From Betaproteobacteria bacterium (GTDB lineage: Bacteria; Pseudomonadota; Gammaproteobacteria; Burkholderiales; SG8-41), in NCBI GenBank assembly GCA_016177355.1, contig JACOVL010000054.1, forward strand, positions 1 through 5,746: a DNA stretch of 5,746 bases, given 5' to 3'. A program made the translations under genes and the position numbers. The notes below the pieces were generated by a model, which saw nothing but the letters and a program-made list of their open reading frames with translations, was not told the origin of the DNA and searched no databases. Positions 5,174-5,746 of the stretch are shown piece after piece; the first letter of the stretch is position 1, and each line of letters starts with the position of its first letter.

Positions 5174-5746
5174 TCAGTTTCCGTAGATCGCGCGCGGCAG
5201 CCAGAGCGAGATCCCCGGCCACACGTACACGGTCAGCATCGCGACGAGCACGATGCACAGGAACGGGATGCAGCCCCAGAAGATCTGCGTGATCAGCACG
5301 TGCTTCGGGGCGATGCCTTTCAGGTAGTAGGCCGCCATCGCCATCGGCGGCGACAGGAACGCGGTCTGGAGGTTGAGCGCCACCAGGATGCCGAAGAGCA
5401 GCGGATCGATCTGGAAATGCGGCAGCAGGGGCAGGAAGATCGGCACGAAGATGATGATGATCTCGGTCCACTCGAGCGGCCAGCCGAGGAGAAAGATGAT
5501 GACCTGCGAGATGAGGAGGAAGGTGACGGGGTTGAGATCGAGCCCCAGCACGAACTCCTTGATGATGCCCTCGCCGCCGAGGTAGCTGAAAACCCCCGCG
5601 AAGGTCGCCGAGCCGACGAAGAGAAAGCAGACCATCGCGGAAGTACGCGCCGTGAGGAACACGGATTCCTTGAGGCGCCCCCAGGTCAGGGCGCGGTAGG
5701 CGGCCGCGATCGCCATCGAGCCGAGGGCGCCGACCGCGGCCGCCTC
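5174..5746 (-). CDS. dctM: TRAP transporter large permease, DctM type (5' part outside window)
   Basis: The C-terminal 190 residues of the 12-helix large TRAP subunit, the inner-membrane channel that moves substrate with a sodium gradient. The visible part opens with EAAAVGALGS, the conserved 'TEAAAVGA' loop in the second half of DctM proteins. Hydrophobic segments follow at about residues 36-57, 70-87, 93-110, 116-138 and 150-175 of the fragment. The NLQTAFLSPPMAMAAYYLKG segment (about 125-144) carries the T-x-x-L-(S/T)-P-P motif typical of the mannitol/chloroaromatic branch, agreeing with the type of binding protein encoded downstream. The protein ends IYGN, and its stop lies 4 nt before the amidase start. 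More than half of the protein and the expected DctQ partner must lie beyond the right edge. Confidence 0.95.
   Translation of the reverse strand, partial: EAAAVGALGSMAIAAAYRALTWGRLKESVFLTARTSAMVCFLFVGSATFAGVFSYLGGEGIIKEFVLGLDLNPVTFLLISQVIIFLLGWPLEWTEIIIIFVPIFLPLLPHFQIDPLLFGILVALNLQTAFLSPPMAMAAYYLKGIAPKHVLITQIFWGCIPFLCIVLVAMLTVYVWPGISLWLPRAIYGN

Noticed and set aside
3463..5292. 609-residue open frame on the plus strand opposite dctP, the small gene, the amidase and dctM
   Set aside because: It is antisense to four well-supported genes, is Arg/Ala/His-rich with no recognisable domain, and is the usual by-product of high third-position GC.

Overview
The window is high-GC DNA in which every supportable gene lies on the minus strand. 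Gene content (a TRAP transporter of the mannitol/chloroaromatic type, a Tat-exported binding protein, a stand-alone amidase, a CinA-type domain protein), strong G/C third-position bias and AGGAGG-type ribosome binding sites suggest a proteobacterium, most likely a soil or aquatic betaproteobacterium (Burkholderiales-like). This placement is inference from gene style, not from a marker gene.

In transcription order (high to low coordinates): (1) the C-terminal 190 residues of a TRAP large permease, DctM type (5174-5746), cut by the window edge; (2) 4 nt later, a 445-residue amidase-signature hydrolase (3832-5169) with its Lys-Ser-Ser triad intact; (3) 24 nt later, an unannotated-looking 55-residue protein with two predicted membrane segments (3640-3807); (4) overlapping it by 8 nt, a Tat-signal TRAP periplasmic binding protein (2454-3647). 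The tight spacing argues for one operon for uptake and hydrolysis of an unidentified amide or carboxylate-type compound. The small DctQ subunit is not in the window and probably lies upstream of dctM.

The operon ends in a roughly 150-bp composite repeat (about 2329-2480): two inverted arrays of three degenerate 9-mers around an AT-rich core, followed by degenerate 10-mers that run into the 3' end of the binding-protein gene and appear to supply its last residues. Beyond it come a D-isomer 2-hydroxyacid dehydrogenase (1323-2300), a 135-bp gap with a possible promoter, a two-CBS-domain protein with a perfect Shine-Dalgarno (759-1187), and a CinA/MoaB-type molybdopterin-binding-fold protein (1-727, cut at the left edge). 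The gap between these last two genes is filled by five contiguous degenerate heptamers, one of which contains the CBS gene's stop codon.

Most of this is ordinary housekeeping and transport content. I see no convincing new defence, mobile or RNA system. The points most worth a second look are the composite repeat and its merger with dctP, the small membrane gene coupled to dctP, and the substitution of the usual ligand-binding arginine in the binding protein.
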